Below are positions 22,429 to 24,113 of a stretch of 24,113 nt of DNA, piece by piece. Made by a program: the position numbers and the translations under genes. Every line of letters starts with the position of its first letter. Within the stretch, counting starts at the first letter, position 1. The stretch lies in IMG/VR virus record IMGVR_UViG_3300032331_002042, positions 1 to 24,113 of that record; one strand, written 5' to 3'. Source of the DNA: a virus. The notes beneath the pieces are model-generated. The model saw nothing but the letters and a program-made list of their open reading frames with translations. It ran no database searches and was not told the origin of the DNA.

Positions 22429-24113
22429 ATGAAAAGCATTACAGTTGTAAAGCGTAGTGGCCGTCGTGAGCCATTGCAAATCGAAAAATGGCAAGCACAG
22501 GTGGCCAAGGTGTGTGCCGGAATAGCTGACGTAAGTCAGAGCATGATAGAAATCAAAGCACAGTTGCACTTTTATGATGGTATTACCACCAAAGAAATCG
22601 ACGGTATTACCCTACGTGCCATTGTGGATTTGATTGATGTGGAGTCAAACCCAGATGTGGGGCACACCAATTATCAGTATGTGGCAGGCAAGCAAAGATT
22701 ATCAATGCTACGTAAAGATGTCTACGGTTCATACGATCCTCCACACTTGTATGACATTGTGAAGACCAATGTGGCCACTGGTTTGTACACTCCTGAGTTA
22801 CTGGAATGGTACACCGAAGACGACTGGAACCGCATGAACGACATGATTGATCATGCCAAAGATGAATCATACAGTTATGCCGCAGTGGAGCAGTTGATTG
22901 AAAAATATCTAGTAAAGAATCGTAGCACAGGACAAATATATGAGACTCCGCAAGTTAGATACATGGTGGCAGCGGCCACGGTGTTTCACACAGAAGAGCC
23001 TAACACGGCCAGGATGCGTTACATAAAGGAATATTACAATGCGGCTAGTGACGGACTTTTTACTTTGGCCACGCCGGTGTTGGCAGGCCTTGGTACTCCT
23101 ACTAAACAGTTTAGTAGTTGCGTACTTATTAGGTCGGATGATGATTTGGACAGTATTTTCGCGTCCGGAGAAATGATGGCCAAGTATGCCAGCAAACGTG
23201 CTGGCATAGGCCTGGAGATAGGTCGCTTGCGTCCATTGGGCAGTCCCATCCGTGGTGGTGAAATCATGCACACAGGCATGATTCCTTTTTTGAAAAAGTG
23301 GTTTGGTGATTTACGTAGTTGTAGTCAAGGAGGTATTCGCAATGCAAGTGCTACTGTTTTCTATCCTATTTGGCACCTTCAGTTTGATGATCTTATTGTG
23401 CTTAAAAATAACCAAGGTACAGAAGAAACCCGAGTCAGACACATGGATTACGGTGTGGTCCTTTCGGCGTTTTTCTGGAGACGTTTCAAGAACAAGGAAA
23501 ACATAACATTCTTTGACCCCAACCAAGTGCCTGACCTGTACGAAGCCTTTTATCAAAACACTGTACTGTTTGAAGAACTTTATGTAAAATACGAAAAAGA
23601 CAGCACCTTGCGTAAGAAAACAATGAGTGCAGAAGAAGTGTTTAGGTCAGGCATTTTGAAAGAACGCACTGACACCGGACGCATTTATCTTGTGTTTATT
23701 GACAATGTCATGAACCAAGGTCCTTTTGATCCTGAATATCATACCATTTACCAGAGTAACCTTTGCTGTGAAATACTTCTTCCTACTAAACCCTTTAAAC
23801 GTCTGGATGACCGTGATGGTCGTATTGCTCTTTGCACACTTGGCTCAATCAACTGGGGTGCGTTCCGTAATCCAGAAGACATGCGTCGGGCTTGTCGCAT
23901 ACTTCAGCGTAGCCTGTGTAACATTCTTGACTATCAAGACTTTCTCTCCATCCAGTCTCAACTCTCCAACGACGAGATCCAGCCCTTGGGCATTGGAATC
24001 ACCAACCTGGCCTACTGGCACGCCAAACGCAGCCTCAAATACGGAGAACGAGACGCCTTGGCTGAAGTCAAGACGTGGATGGAACATCAAGCCTACTACT
24101 TGACCGAAGCCAC
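22429..24113 (+). CDS. nrdA: Class Ia ribonucleotide reductase alpha subunit, 3' partial
   Basis: Reduces ribonucleoside diphosphates to deoxy forms, feeding phage replication; it needs an NrdB partner, which must lie elsewhere. The frame is open from the ATG at 22429 (AGGA Shine-Dalgarno at 22421-22424) to the right edge, about 561 residues. It starts with an ATP-cone-like segment (ITVVKRSGRREPLQIEKW). It keeps the three catalytic cysteines: C231 (KQFSSC, E. coli C225), C446 in NLCCE (with N444 and E448; E. coli C439) and C469 in ALCTLGS (E. coli C462). The C446-C469 distance is 23 residues, as between C439 and C462 in E. coli. The C-terminal redox-shuttle cysteines are beyond the window. 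Codon use becomes C-ending and GC-richer after about 23930. Confidence 0.95.
   Translation, partial: MKSITVVKRSGRREPLQIEKWQAQVAKVCAGIADVSQSMIEIKAQLHFYDGITTKEIDGITLRAIVDLIDVESNPDVGHTNYQYVAGKQRLSMLRKDVYGSYDPPHLYDIVKTNVATGLYTPELLEWYTEDDWNRMNDMIDHAKDESYSYAAVEQLIEKYLVKNRSTGQIYETPQVRYMVAAATVFHTEEPNTARMRYIKEYYNAASDGLFTLATPVLAGLGTPTKQFSSCVLIRSDDDLDSIFASGEMMAKYASKRAGIGLEIGRLRPLGSPIRGGEIMHTGMIPFLKKWFGDLRSCSQGGIRNASATVFYPIWHLQFDDLIVLKNNQGTEETRVRHMDYGVVLSAFFWRRFKNKENITFFDPNQVPDLYEAFYQNTVLFEELYVKYEKDSTLRKKTMSAEEVFRSGILKERTDTGRIYLVFIDNVMNQGPFDPEYHTIYQSNLCCEILLPTKPFKRLDDRDGRIALCTLGSINWGAFRNPEDMRRACRILQRSLCNILDYQDFLSIQSQLSNDEIQPLGIGITNLAYWHAKRSLKYGERDALAEVKTWMEHQAYYLTEA

Noticed and set aside
23303-24103. 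Smaller + strand frames within nrdA (67 and 125 codons)
   Set aside because: They are shifted frames inside the clearly conserved nrdA reading frame, which is open to the right edge.
1-24113. tRNA genes, insertion sequences, attachment sites
   Set aside because: Reading the short gaps between genes showed no cloverleaf-like segment, transposase motif, or direct repeat pair that would support any of these.

Overview
This window looks like part of the genome of a T4-like myovirus (tailed phage). The evidence is a set of T4-type replication genes: a UvsW-like helicase (cut by the left edge), a probable clamp-loader small subunit (gp62), a DnaG-type primase (gp61), a gp41/DnaB-like helicase and a class Ia ribonucleotide reductase large subunit (cut by the right edge). 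They are packed with overlapping stop/start codons and mixed with tail-fibre-like and small virion-type genes. Two promoter classes are visible: host sigma70-type boxes before early-type genes, and a TAAATA motif (T4 late consensus TATAAATA) before structural-type genes. The host is probably a proteobacterium. The phage IscU closely resembles, from memory, beta/gammaproteobacterial IscU, and its promoter is an exact TTGACA-17-TATAAT.

Left part (1-5787, all + strand): uvsW; then a pair of unexpected enzymes, a shortened fold-type-I PLP aminotransferase-like protein and a 2OG-Fe(II) oxygenase-like protein; three unrecognised small genes; the probable gp62; a zinc-finger-like protein; a small protein with a fibre-type motif; and a 186-residue protein that carries the catalytic landmarks of bacterial DNA polymerase III alpha (DnaE) in miniature. 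A conserved-looking minus-strand gene (5788-6165) follows.

Middle (6186-12083): a late-type tail/baseplate protein, then primase and helicase from a promoter that appears to make a leaderless mRNA. A minus-strand, TGGN-repeat tail-fibre gene converges on the helicase. A divergent late promoter region leads to a small helical protein and an Ala/Gln-rich protein.

Right part (12080-24113): a 651-residue protein joining a Pol-beta-type nucleotidyltransferase motif to a KxDG (ligase-like) domain; an insulated late gene for a small, probably abundant virion protein with its own late promoter and terminator; several late-type small genes, including a coiled-coil/membrane protein; an IscU - B12-type radical SAM - IscA operon followed by a PD-(D/E)XK nuclease; a pectate-lyase-fold tailspike; a conserved-looking protein of unknown function; and nrdA.

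The most notable systems are the Fe-S scaffold/carrier pair enclosing a radical SAM enzyme, the mini-DnaE, the double-nucleotidyltransferase protein, and the aminotransferase/oxygenase pair. Nearly all of the window is coding. No gap exceeds about 75 bases, and I saw no tRNA, insertion sequence or CRISPR array.
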